Source of the DNA: Owenweeksia sp.
Lineage (GTDB): Bacteria > Bacteroidota > Bacteroidia > Flavobacteriales > Schleiferiaceae
NCBI GenBank assembly: GCA_028285465.1
Contig: JANQPD010000046.1
Span: 1 to 56,212 of the forward strand
DNA length: 56,212 nt
Reading direction: 5' to 3'
Shown: piece after piece, positions 35,892-44,571 of the stretch
Layout: every line of letters begins with the position of its first letter
Numbering within the stretch: position 1 is the stretch's first letter
Program-made: the position numbers and the translations under genes
The notes under the pieces: model-generated
What the model was told of the DNA's origin: nothing
Seen by the model: the letters and a program-made list of their open reading frames with translations, nothing else
Databases searched by the model: none

Positions 35892-37253
35892 ATGGATGTG
35901 CACAGTTGTATTTTGGTGGTAGACGATGACGAGGATGTGCTTACCTCGGCCCGCCTTTTTTTGAAACAGCATTTTAAAAAGGTAGAGACCTCTTCCGAGC
36001 CGCAGCGCTTGAACAAGCTCCTGAGTAAGCACCAGCCCCACCTGCTCTTATTGGACATGAACTTTACCCGCGGACTCAATGACGGCCGCGAGGGTTTGTA
36101 TTGGCTGGAACATGTAAAAGAGATCAGCCCCGATACGGAAGTGATCCTCATGACCGCTTATGGAGAAGTGGAGGTAGCCGTAAAAGCCATGAAAAAAGGC
36201 GCTTTCGACTTTGTGTTAAAACCCTGGACCAATGAAAAGCTGCTGAGCACCATACAAAACGCGTTGAAGTTTGTACGCGAACGCCAAAAGGTAAACCGCC
36301 TGGAACAAACCAAGCACGCCCTGGAAGAAAAGCTCTCTCTGAAGGAAGACGAATTTGTTTCCCGCTCGCCCGTAATGGAAAAAGTGTTGAATACCCTGCG
36401 CAAAGTGGCCGAAACGGATGCGCATATCTTGTTGCTGGGCGAAAACGGTACGGGCAAAAGTGTACTGGCCATGGCAGTGCACCGGCTCTCAAAGCGCAGC
36501 AAGCACTCCTTTATTACGGTAGACCTGGGTGCACTCAGTGAAAGCCTTTTCGAGAGTGAGTTATTCGGACATAAAAAAGGGGCGTTTACCGATGCCCATG
36601 AACACAAGCCCGGGCGATTTGAAACCGCACATGAGGGCACCATTTTCCTGGATGAGATCGGGAACTTGAGTGCTGCCCTGCAGGCGAAGATGCTGAGCGT
36701 GTTGCAGAGCAACAAGGTAGTGCGGCTCGGCGAAAACGTGGAGCGCAGCATTGACGTGCGGGTGATCTCGGCCACCAATATGCCCCTGTACCAAATGGTG
36801 CAGGAAGGAAGTTTCCGGCAAGACTTGCTTTACCGCATCAATACCGTAGAAATACAAGTGCCGGCCCTGCGCGAAAGAAAAGAAGACATTCCTTTACTGG
36901 CCAATCGGTTTTTGCTGCGCTTTGCGAAAAAGTACCGCAAAGAAGGGCTTAAGATCAGCGAAGAGGGCCTGGACAAGCTATTGGAATACAGCTGGCCGGG
37001 CAACATCCGGGAATTGGAGCACAGCATAGAACGCGCAGTTATCATGAGCGATGGACCGGTAATTGACCAGTTTGGCTTGTCTTTGGATACGCCTGCACAA
37101 CAAGCGCCTATGGGACTGAACCTGGAAGAAATGGAGCAGCACCTCATTAACAAAGCCCTGGACAACTGCCGGGGCAACATTTCAAAAGCAGCCAAGGAGT
37201 TAGGCCTTACACGTGCTGCGCTTTACCGAAGAATGGAAAAATATGGCCTCTAA
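35892..37253 (+). CDS. Sigma-54-dependent response regulator, NtrC family
   Basis: 453 residues. The receiver domain (1-125) has the acidic pair near 11-13 ('VVDDDEDV'), D55 as phosphorylation site and a Lys near 106. The AAA+ domain (about 155-380) has Walker A 'GENGTGKS' at 183-190 and the sigma-54 contact loop as GAFTDA (from G230) in place of GAFTGA, a known variant. 'LPALRERKEDIPLLANRFL' and 'YSWPGNIRELEHSIERAV' follow. A Fis-type HTH closes the protein ('NISKAAKELGLTRAALYRRMEKYGL'). It should activate sigma-54 promoters, most plausibly the one at 35766-35781. Its stop overlaps the kinase start by 11 bp. Confidence 0.95.
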   Translation: MDVHSCILVVDDDEDVLTSARLFLKQHFKKVETSSEPQRLNKLLSKHQPHLLLLDMNFTRGLNDGREGLYWLEHVKEISPDTEVILMTAYGEVEVAVKAMKKGAFDFVLKPWTNEKLLSTIQNALKFVRERQKVNRLEQTKHALEEKLSLKEDEFVSRSPVMEKVLNTLRKVAETDAHILLLGENGTGKSVLAMAVHRLSKRSKHSFITVDLGALSESLFESELFGHKKGAFTDAHEHKPGRFETAHEGTIFLDEIGNLSAALQAKMLSVLQSNKVVRLGENVERSIDVRVISATNMPLYQMVQEGSFRQDLLYRINTVEIQVPALRERKEDIPLLANRFLLRFAKKYRKEGLKISEEGLDKLLEYSWPGNIRELEHSIERAVIMSDGPVIDQFGLSLDTPAQQAPMGLNLEEMEQHLINKALDNCRGNISKAAKELGLTRAALYRRMEKYGL

Positions 37254-38604
37254 GAGCTTTTCCATCCGCGTCATTTTACGCGTACTGCTACTGGCAGGCA
37301 GTATTGTGGGCTTAAGCATCAGTTTTCAATATTACGACCTTCCCTTTACCGTAGTTTTTCTGGCTTTGCTCAGCGTGCTCCAGGTGATCGAGCTCATTCG
37401 CTTTACCAACCACAGCAACCGCGAGTTGCAAAAATTCCTCGAAGCCATCAGCTATGGGGATTATTCGGTAAACTTTAAAGGCAGTGAACTGGGAAAGTCC
37501 TTTAAAGAGCTCAATACCGTGTTCAACAAACTGATCGATCAGCTTAAAGCCGCAGAAGCGGAAAAACAAAGCCAGACCGAGTTGCTCAAAATGGTATTCG
37601 GCCACATCAAAATGGGACTGATCGTGGTAGACCATAAAGACAACATCCAGTTTATCAACAGCCATGCCCAGGAATTATTAGGCATTCCGCAGTTTAGCCG
37701 GTGGAGCATGCTCAGCCGCAACAAACCCGGCTTTTCCGCCCAGCTTTCCGACTTCAACTTTGAGGGCCGTAAGCTCATTCGCCTGGACGACACCAACGGG
37801 CAAAAGGAGTATTACCTCGACCTGCAGAAGATCCAGCTTATGGGGGTTCCCTACCACCTCATTTCTTTCTCAGACCTGAAAAACGAGATCGAGCAAAAGG
37901 AAATTGAAGCCTGGCATAAACTGATCCGCATACTGGCGCATGAAGTGATGAACTCCGTAACCCCGGTAACCTCTCTTTCGGAAACTTTGAAAAGTATGCT
38001 GACCGACCCCCATAGCGGGCAGATCAAAAGCCCTTCCAGCCTGGACACACAAGACCTGAAAGACATGAGTGAAGCCCTCAACACCATAGTAAGGCGCAGC
38101 AGGGGCATGCTCAGTTTTGTAGAGGAGTACCGCAAGCTCACCAAATTGCCCGCTCCGAATCCGGAGCTCCTCAACTTAAAAAAGCTGTTGGAAGAGTGTG
38201 CCCAACTTATGCGGGCCGACGCTGAAAAGCGGGGCATCCCCATAGAAATAGAAGTACAACAGCCCAGCCTGGCGGTAAAAGCAGACCGGAAAATGATCGA
38301 GCAGACGCTCATTAACCTGATCAGTAATGCCCTGTATGCGATGGAAAAATGTGAACAGCCGCTTTTAAAGCTCAAGGCCGCTTTTAAGGACGACTTCACC
38401 GAGATCAGCGTAAGCGACAACGGCAAAGGCATTCCCGAAGACATCCTCCCCTCTATTTTTATTCCCTTTTTCTCCACGCGTAAAAACGGTTCGGGCATCG
38501 GGCTTACGCTGATCAAGAACATCATGAAACAACACCAGGGCTCCGTGCAGGTAGAAAGCAAAGAAGGCATAGGCACTACTTTCAGGCTACGCTTCAAAAA
38601 TTAA
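37243..38604 (+). CDS. Sensor histidine kinase (NtrB/AtoS-like)
   Basis: From ATG 37243 the protein has 453 residues; an ATG 30 bp upstream inside the regulator gene is less likely. Two membrane segments (about 7-25 and 30-48) with almost no periplasmic loop precede a HAMP-like/linker region and a PAS domain (about 115-215). H233 in 'ILAHEVMNSVTPV' is the phospho-acceptor. The ATPase part has 'LINLISNALYAME', 'DNGKGIPEDI' and 'GSGIGLTLIKNIM'. The very short loop suggests it senses something in the membrane or cytosol. It pairs with the overlapping NtrC-like regulator. Confidence 0.93.
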   Translation: MASKSFSIRVILRVLLLAGSIVGLSISFQYYDLPFTVVFLALLSVLQVIELIRFTNHSNRELQKFLEAISYGDYSVNFKGSELGKSFKELNTVFNKLIDQLKAAEAEKQSQTELLKMVFGHIKMGLIVVDHKDNIQFINSHAQELLGIPQFSRWSMLSRNKPGFSAQLSDFNFEGRKLIRLDDTNGQKEYYLDLQKIQLMGVPYHLISFSDLKNEIEQKEIEAWHKLIRILAHEVMNSVTPVTSLSETLKSMLTDPHSGQIKSPSSLDTQDLKDMSEALNTIVRRSRGMLSFVEEYRKLTKLPAPNPELLNLKKLLEECAQLMRADAEKRGIPIEIEVQQPSLAVKADRKMIEQTLINLISNALYAMEKCEQPLLKLKAAFKDDFTEISVSDNGKGIPEDILPSIFIPFFSTRKNGSGIGLTLIKNIMKQHQGSVQVESKEGIGTTFRLRFKN

Positions 38605-38959
38605 GTAACAGGGAAACAAAGACCGGTCTGTCAAGCGTTTGCGCAACATAAATCCGAGAGATAAAAGCTGATTTTCAGACAACAAAAAAGCCATTTTTTC
38701 TAAATAATGGTAAAGCCTAACGGGTTTTAAGGCCTTCCGGAACAGCAGAGCATGCATGGGTTACTCAAATGCATTTCCCAAAGAGCCAGAAACCAAACCC
38801 CAAAGGTTTTATAAACCCCGCTTTTTATCTCGAACACCCCTCCTCTAAGTCCTGTAGCGCCTAAAACCACAACAAAACAAGGCATCCCATATGACCCCTC
38901 ATTGTCTACATAATATACCCTACTCGCTATGCCGAAGTACTTTTCGCTACTCCTAAACC
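38605..38959. other. Intergenic stretch before the HTCS gene
   Basis: 355 bp. It must contain the HTCS promoter, but I see no clear -33/-7 pair and no copy of the paired GTCG motif found before the next two genes. No protein frame or strong hairpin is visible. Confidence 0.4.
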
Positions 38960-41900
38960 TTGTATTTTAGCAGTATACTGGCAGGTTTGAGCAAAAAAAT
39001 AATTCCCGGGCTATGCGCGGTGCTTTTCGCATGCACCCAGGTGCTCTGTGCCCAGCCCCGTACCTACACCATTAAGGATGGCTTACCCAACAGGAAGGTG
39101 TGGCAAACCCTGGAAGACCATCAAGGCTTTTTATGGGTAGGTACATCCAATGGCCTGGCTCGTTTTGATGGCCATGCATTCACCCTCTTAGAAAATGTGG
39201 GAGAAGATTCTGTCAATCTTGTCAATCCCGATATCACCGCATTAGCGGAAACTCCGCAAGGACGGCTTTGTATTGGAACACTGCGAGGTTTGGCCATATT
39301 ATCGGCTGATCGCAGCCAATTACATTACCCTATACCGGAAAACAATCCATTGGCCCGTCAGCACATCATTTCCATAGCTGCTTTCGACGAAGACCATATT
39401 GCCTTCTCCTCCCGGTTTAATGTTCATATCCTATCCAAAAAAGAAGGACTAAAAACGATTGCCTTGACTGGCAAAACAGAGGCTCCGCTTACTATCAGGT
39501 TACAGGCAATAGACAAGGACAGAGTGCTGATCATATATACGGAAAGGAAAAGTGAAGGCAAAAACTTTATGATTATCGACCGCTCCGGCAATATCCTCGA
39601 TAACAACAAAGTCAATCACCCTTACCTGGACGGAGTACTGGGGCCGAATAATCAGGTGTATTTCATCGGGGTAGAAAACTCCAACACCCCTGAAAATACA
39701 ATATGGGTAAATGCTTATTCGCTCACGGGAGAGGCCACAGGCCAATGGCAGTTCAGGCCTTCTTTCCATATCAATAAGCGCGGGGACCATCCTTATATCT
39801 TTTATGCACTAGGTTATTTCTGGATCAACCAGATGGGCTCCCCTATCATTCGTTTCGATCCCTCCAGAGGTGATTTTTCCCTTTCAGCAGGAGAAGAAAT
39901 CAGCAGAAAAAAACCTGCACTCGCCGGCAATTTTTTCAATATCTACGGCGACAGCTATCATAACCTGTGGTTGTCTACCAATGGGGGACTTATAGGGCTT
40001 AGCCTGAAAAAAAACAGATTTAAGGCATTGCGGCCGGCACAAGTGCCGGAAGATGAAGTGTTCGGTACACGTTTACTTTACCCCTGGGATGCGCAGCATC
40101 TCTTTGTATCCTCGGTGGGCAATTCATTCCTTATGAACGTGGAAAACCAGGAGTTTACGCCATACGATCCAAAAAAACCGAATGGATCGCCGGCCAACAT
40201 CCGATGTATGATGCCTTTTGAGGATAGAGAACTTCTGGTGGGAACGGAATGGTCCTCTCTGTATTGGCTAAAGCGGGGCAGCACGGTATTGGAGCCGGCC
40301 TCTTTGAAGTCCGAACCCCTGATACGATCGGCAATGGATATGGCCACAGACAAAAACGGGCGAATCTGGGCAGTGGGGATTAACGGTCTCTTTTGGATTG
40401 ACCTGGATGCAGGGGTCAAACATCGTATTGAAGGTCTTGAATTTGAAGACATTCAAATCGTGTATGGGCTTAGCTACGATCCGGAAAGGCATGTGATCTG
40501 GGCGGTTGGCGACATTGGCTTGATTAAATATGAGATTGGGAGCGGCCGGCACAAAATATACGACCTTCAATTGCCTGATCATGCCATGGCCACCGGTAGA
40601 TCTTTATCCCTGGTAAGAAAAAAAGAAGTGCTTTGGATCGGTACCTGGGAAAGTGGCCTCGTCAAATTTGATATGGCCACCGAAAAGGCCACCCATTTCA
40701 CTACCCAAAACGGGCTGTGCCACAATCTGGTCTATTCCATACTGGAAGATGCAGGAGGCAGGCTGTGGCTGGGTACGGCCAACGGACTTTCTGCCTTTGA
40801 CCCGGAGACGGAGAAGTTTGTAAACTTTTATGAAAAGGATGGCATCGCGCACAATGAGTTCAATACCGGTTCAGTCTACCAGGCTCCGGATGGGAAGCTG
40901 TACATGGGTGGGGTTAACGGGCTCACTGTTTTTGATCCCGAGGAAGTACTGGCCGTAAAAGAAAACCCGCGGCTAAGGCTTTCCCGGATTATCCGGCACG
41001 ATGGGCTAAGCAACAGGGAGGTCACCACAACCTACGCCATCGCAAAGCTGGAAAAACTGGTCATCTACCCTGAGGATCGCTATTTCACCGTATTCTTCTC
41101 TCCCGAAAACCCACTCTTACCCTCCAAGCGGTTCGAGTATAAGATCAAAGGGCTGGAGGATTCCTGGAACTTCCTGGATGACCGCCAGGAGATCCGTTTT
41201 GCCGCTCTACCCTCGGGCAATTATGAACTCATGATACGACTAGCCGGTAAGCGCGAGGGCCAATCCGATGTCCTGGCCTTACCCATCAAAGTACTCGCCC
41301 CCTGGTATCAACGGTGGTGGGCCATAAGTGTTTTTACAATAGCCGGCCTTGCCTTATTGTTCCTGTTTTATATGCTCAGGATGAAGCAACTGCAAACGGC
41401 TAACCGCTTAAAGCTGGAACAGCTAAGGATGGAAAAGAAGGAAGAGTTAGACCAGTTGAAATCCGATTTCTTTGCCAATATTTCCCACGAGTTCAGAACT
41501 CCGCTCACCCTTATTCTCGGGCCCATTGAAGAAGGACTGGCCTCTGAAAACAAAAGTACGGGTGAAAAATCCCTTTTGGTGATGCGGCGAAATGCCAACC
41601 GTCTATTGTCGCTCATTAACCAACTGTTGGACCTCAGCAAACTGGATAGCGGAAAGATGAAATTCCGGCCCGTAGTAAAGAATCTGGCAGCCCATTTGCG
41701 CTTGCTCTGTAGTAATTTCGAAAGCCCGGCTGCCAAGCGCGAAGTAGAAATGCAGCTGGCCATTGACAAACAGGAATTACTGGCCTGCTATGATGTAGAT
41801 CAGATGGAAAAGATCATCAACAACCTGCTTTCCAATGCCCTGAAGTTTTGTGACCGGGGTGGTTGTGTAGAAGTGATGTGCCGTAAAGCCGGTGATGAAA

Positions 41901-42976
41901 CCGTTCGGATAAGCGTAACCAATACCGGGCAGGACATATCCGCCCATATCTTACCTAACCTTTTCAAGCGATTTTATCAACAGGAACAGGATATGGGGCA
42001 GGGTACGGGTATAGGGCTCGCCCTTACCAAAGAGCTGGTAGAACTCCACAACGGGACCATAACGGCAAGCAGTGCAAAAGGCCTTACCACCTTTATTGTT
42101 GAACTGCCCTTGAACCTGGATGAAGAAGTGCCTGTTGGGCCCGAAACCAAAACCTTTTACCCGTCCGTTTTACCCGCTACATCCGATACCGAAGCCGAAG
42201 CTAAGCTACCCAAAGCACCGGCTGCGAAAGAAGACGCCCCCCTGGTATTGGTGGTAGATGACAATGCCGACCTCCGCGAGTTCCTTACCGGCATACTACA
42301 GGCCAACTACCAGGTACTGCAAGCTGAAAACGGCCGGGAAGGATGGGAGCAGGCCCGGGAGCGTATCCCGGACCTGGTGGTGAGCGACCTGATGATGCCC
42401 GAAATGAACGGAAACCGACTCTGCCATAAGCTCAAAACAGACGCACTTACCAGCCATATCCCCGTAATCCTGCTTACGGCCAAGGCTACCCAGGAAAGCA
42501 AACTCGAGGGCCTGGAAAAAGGGGCCGATGATTACCTCATGAAGCCCTTTAGCGGCTCTGAGCTACTGGCCCGGGCCAAAAACCTCATCAAACTAAGGCG
42601 CCTGCTGCAGGAAAAATACAGCGGGCAAAAGCTGGTAGAAATGGGCGCAAGGCCTCCTCTCAATCTGGAAGATGAATTCCTGCAAAAGGTGATCCGGGTA
42701 TTAGAAGCGCACTTGCACGAAGAAAGCTTTACCGTGCATGTGTTTTATGACGAGTTGTTTTTAAGTCCGCGGCAGGTGCAGCGAAAACTCAAGGCCCTGA
42801 CCGGCCAGACCCCAACCAATTTCATCCGGAGGTATCGCCTGCAAAAGGCCTACGAAAAAATCCGGAATAAAGAAGGGACCATCTCGGAAATTGCCATTTC
42901 GGTAGGCATGGCCGACATCAGCCACTTCAGCCACTCCTTCAAGAAAGAGTTTGGTATAGCCCCGAGTGAACTTTAA
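38960..42976 (+). CDS. Hybrid two-component system sensor/regulator (HTCS)
   Basis: 1338 residues in one chain. There is no ATG in frame near the start; TTG at 38960 or TTG at 38987 (giving MSKKIIPGLCAVLFACTQVLCAQ, a better signal peptide) are the candidates. After the signal come propeller repeats (about 30-690, 'W.GT.NGL..FD'), a Y_Y_Y domain (about 700-765), a membrane helix (about 775-800), HisKA with H843 in 'NISHEFRTPL', HATPase (about 945-1050), a receiver with D1143 ('VVSDLMMPEMNG') and an AraC-type HTH (about 1235-1338). HTCS proteins sense ligands, often glycan fragments, outside the inner membrane and control nearby genes. It opens the long co-directional locus downstream. Confidence 0.93.
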   Translation: MYFSSILAGLSKKIIPGLCAVLFACTQVLCAQPRTYTIKDGLPNRKVWQTLEDHQGFLWVGTSNGLARFDGHAFTLLENVGEDSVNLVNPDITALAETPQGRLCIGTLRGLAILSADRSQLHYPIPENNPLARQHIISIAAFDEDHIAFSSRFNVHILSKKEGLKTIALTGKTEAPLTIRLQAIDKDRVLIIYTERKSEGKNFMIIDRSGNILDNNKVNHPYLDGVLGPNNQVYFIGVENSNTPENTIWVNAYSLTGEATGQWQFRPSFHINKRGDHPYIFYALGYFWINQMGSPIIRFDPSRGDFSLSAGEEISRKKPALAGNFFNIYGDSYHNLWLSTNGGLIGLSLKKNRFKALRPAQVPEDEVFGTRLLYPWDAQHLFVSSVGNSFLMNVENQEFTPYDPKKPNGSPANIRCMMPFEDRELLVGTEWSSLYWLKRGSTVLEPASLKSEPLIRSAMDMATDKNGRIWAVGINGLFWIDLDAGVKHRIEGLEFEDIQIVYGLSYDPERHVIWAVGDIGLIKYEIGSGRHKIYDLQLPDHAMATGRSLSLVRKKEVLWIGTWESGLVKFDMATEKATHFTTQNGLCHNLVYSILEDAGGRLWLGTANGLSAFDPETEKFVNFYEKDGIAHNEFNTGSVYQAPDGKLYMGGVNGLTVFDPEEVLAVKENPRLRLSRIIRHDGLSNREVTTTYAIAKLEKLVIYPEDRYFTVFFSPENPLLPSKRFEYKIKGLEDSWNFLDDRQEIRFAALPSGNYELMIRLAGKREGQSDVLALPIKVLAPWYQRWWAISVFTIAGLALLFLFYMLRMKQLQTANRLKLEQLRMEKKEELDQLKSDFFANISHEFRTPLTLILGPIEEGLASENKSTGEKSLLVMRRNANRLLSLINQLLDLSKLDSGKMKFRPVVKNLAAHLRLLCSNFESPAAKREVEMQLAIDKQELLACYDVDQMEKIINNLLSNALKFCDRGGCVEVMCRKAGDETVRISVTNTGQDISAHILPNLFKRFYQQEQDMGQGTGIGLALTKELVELHNGTITASSAKGLTTFIVELPLNLDEEVPVGPETKTFYPSVLPATSDTEAEAKLPKAPAAKEDAPLVLVVDDNADLREFLTGILQANYQVLQAENGREGWEQARERIPDLVVSDLMMPEMNGNRLCHKLKTDALTSHIPVILLTAKATQESKLEGLEKGADDYLMKPFSGSELLARAKNLIKLRRLLQEKYSGQKLVEMGARPPLNLEDEFLQKVIRVLEAHLHEESFTVHVFYDELFLSPRQVQRKLKALTGQTPTNFIRRYRLQKAYEKIRNKEGTISEIAISVGMADISHFSHSFKKEFGIAPSEL

Positions 42977-42985
42977 TCTACTTCT

Positions 42986-43044
42986 CGGGCACAAATCCTC
43001 ACAGTGTCGTTTTAACACAACACAATGTCGCTTGCGTACAAACA
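42986..43044 (+). promoter_or_regulatory. Paired-GTCG element A, candidate HTCS operator
   Basis: TGTCG at 43005-43009 and TGTCG at 43026-43030 lie 21 bp apart, inside a block beginning CGGGCACA and ending with ACAAACA. The same block, spacing included, recurs before the next large gene (element B). Direct repeats two turns apart suit an AraC-type HTH dimer. It is 88-113 bp before the ATG at 43118. Confidence 0.6.
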
Positions 43045-43117
43045 CCCGAACCTAATGGGTTCTTTTATTTGCGGTCAATAATTTTTTAGCCTAAGGCAGG
43101 TATAGCCAAAAGTTTAA

Positions 43118-44257
43118 ATGAACCGTATGAAAAATTTAAAGCAAAGGGTGCTGGTATCCTGTTTTTTCTTTTTTGGCGGGTGCTACATACCCCCGCTGCT
43201 GGCCCAGCAGAATGTGGGCATCGGCACTACCACCCCCGATGCCTGTGCCGCGTTGGAGATCAGGTCCACCAATCAGGGTCTACTGATCCCGCGTATGAGC
43301 GCTTCGGACCGGGTGACCATCAAGAACCCGGCCGAGGGGCTTATGGTGTTCGACAGCTCAGCCCATATCTTTTATTATTATGCCAACGCGAGCTGGAACG
43401 GACTACGAGCCTCCGGCCAGACCCCAAATGATGCTGTCCCCAAGCAGTCTTTCCTGGCCGATACTGGCAACAAAAACACCTTTTACGGTTCCAAAGCAGG
43501 ATATACCAATACCAGCGAGCGATACAATACTTTTTCCGGCAGCATGGCCGGCCATGGCAACAATACCGGAAATTACAATACCTATTCCGGCTATTTTGCC
43601 GGCTACGCCAACGCCCGCGGAAGCCGGAATACAGGGGTAGGTAATTCGGCTAACTCGGCTACAACCGACAATACCAACAGTACCGGCATAGGCTATAATG
43701 CAGACCCGATGGCTTCCAACACCGTCCATATCGGCAATAACTCAGTCACCAGCATCAAGGGACAGGTGGGCTTCAGCACCTACGGCGATGCCCGCTTTAA
43801 AACCGAGGTAAGCGAAGAAGAGGTACTGGGACTGGCCTTCATTACCGGCCTGCGCCCGGTAACCTATACCTACAACATTGATGCCCTTGCCCAGTGGAAA
43901 GAGGCCCGTTACGGTGAAAAAGACACCAGCAGTTGGGAAGGCAAATACGACATTGAAAACATCCGCTTTTCCGGTTTTATCGCCCAGGAGGTAGAGGCCC
44001 TGGCCGATCGCCTGGGCTATGCCTTCAGCGGGGTAGATAGACCCAAGAACAAAAAAGACATCTACGGCCTTCGTTACGCGGCATTTGTAGTGCCCCTGGT
44101 CAAAGCGGTGCAGGAGCAGCAGGCCAGGATCCAAAAGCTGGAAGCACGCAACCGGGAGTTAAATACTGAACTGGAAGCTAAGCAGGCAGTTCTGGACGAA
44201 CGGCTGGCCAGGGTCGAAGGCCTGTTGCATGCCAGGCAAAAAACCGAAAAGCAATAG
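43118..44257 (+). CDS. NVGIG-type surface fibre protein with S74-like C-terminal domain
   Basis: 379 residues. A signal peptide ends at 'LLAQ' (about 29). The module 'NVGIGTTTPDACAALEI...GLLIPRM...PAEGLMVFD...FYYYANASWNGL' (30-105) is common in Bacteroidota surface proteins. Residues about 118-200 are 17-residue repeats ('NTFYGSKAGYTNTSERY' and so on) passing into YadA-like 'NSTGIGYNADPMASNTVHIGNNS'. The chaperone-of-endosialidase domain begins near 220, but the usual Ser-Asp is Gly-Asp here (G223-D-A-R-F-K228), so self-cleavage is unlikely. A coiled coil (about 325-379) ends the protein. No T9SS domain is present. Likely a trimeric fibre; role unknown. Confidence 0.82.
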   Translation: MNRMKNLKQRVLVSCFFFFGGCYIPPLLAQQNVGIGTTTPDACAALEIRSTNQGLLIPRMSASDRVTIKNPAEGLMVFDSSAHIFYYYANASWNGLRASGQTPNDAVPKQSFLADTGNKNTFYGSKAGYTNTSERYNTFSGSMAGHGNNTGNYNTYSGYFAGYANARGSRNTGVGNSANSATTDNTNSTGIGYNADPMASNTVHIGNNSVTSIKGQVGFSTYGDARFKTEVSEEEVLGLAFITGLRPVTYTYNIDALAQWKEARYGEKDTSSWEGKYDIENIRFSGFIAQEVEALADRLGYAFSGVDRPKNKKDIYGLRYAAFVVPLVKAVQEQQARIQKLEARNRELNTELEAKQAVLDERLARVEGLLHARQKTEKQ

Positions 44258-44291
44258 GAGCCAATACCAAGCCCCAGACCGTGAAAAGGCC

Positions 44292-44320
44292 GGAGCCGCT
44301 CTATAAAGCCAGGCGGCTCC
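44292..44320 (+). repeat. Inverted repeat GGAGCCGC/GCGGCTCC
   Basis: An 8-bp perfect stem with a 13-base loop, 35 bp after the stop of the first fibre gene. It precedes a second hairpin immediately downstream. Confidence 0.55.
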
Positions 44321-44323
44321 AGA

Positions 44324-44352
44324 ACCTGGCAGGTGTTGCACACCTGCCAGGT
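44324..44352 (+). terminator. Hairpin terminator of the first fibre gene
   Basis: ACCTGGCAGGTG and CACCTGCCAGGT form a 12-bp perfect stem with loop TTGCA, followed by CTTTT. It fits an intrinsic terminator, although the T-tract is short; the same ACCTG(N)CAGGT core is a frequent dispersed motif in this phylum. Confidence 0.6.
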
Positions 44353-44458
44353 CTTTTCGAGTAAGCTGCGGTACAGATGAACCCGCTCCGGAAAACCTGT
44401 CCGGTTTAAGCTACCCGGGCAAAGCGCGCAGCAAAAGCCTGGCCCTGGTGCCCTTAAT

Positions 44459-44517
44459 CGGGCACAGGCACCTTAATATGTCGCTGTGAAACAACTCAAA
44501 GTCGTTGGCACACAAAC
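44459..44517 (+). promoter_or_regulatory. Paired-GTCG element B, candidate HTCS operator
   Basis: TGTCG at 44479-44483 and AGTCG at 44500-44504 are 21 bp apart, within the same CGGGCACA...ACAAACA frame as element A. About 60% of the surrounding bases agree between the two blocks. It lies 68-93 bp before the ATG at 44572. Confidence 0.6.
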
Positions 44518-44571
44518 AGCCAGGGCGGCTTATTCTCTTCCTTTGAGAGGTATTTTCCTAATCATAACATC

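Larger units (their letters stand above)
44258..44571. other. Intergenic region with two hairpins and promoter element B
   Basis: 314 bp. It holds two stacked inverted repeats at the end of the first fibre gene and the promoter-like block at 44459-44517 before the second. No protein frame is supported. Confidence 0.5.

Noticed and set aside
38752..38780. Possible -24/-12 promoter before the HTCS gene (GGTTACTCAAATGC region)
   Set aside because: The GG-N10-GC spacing can be found, but the -24 element lacks the TGGCAC core.
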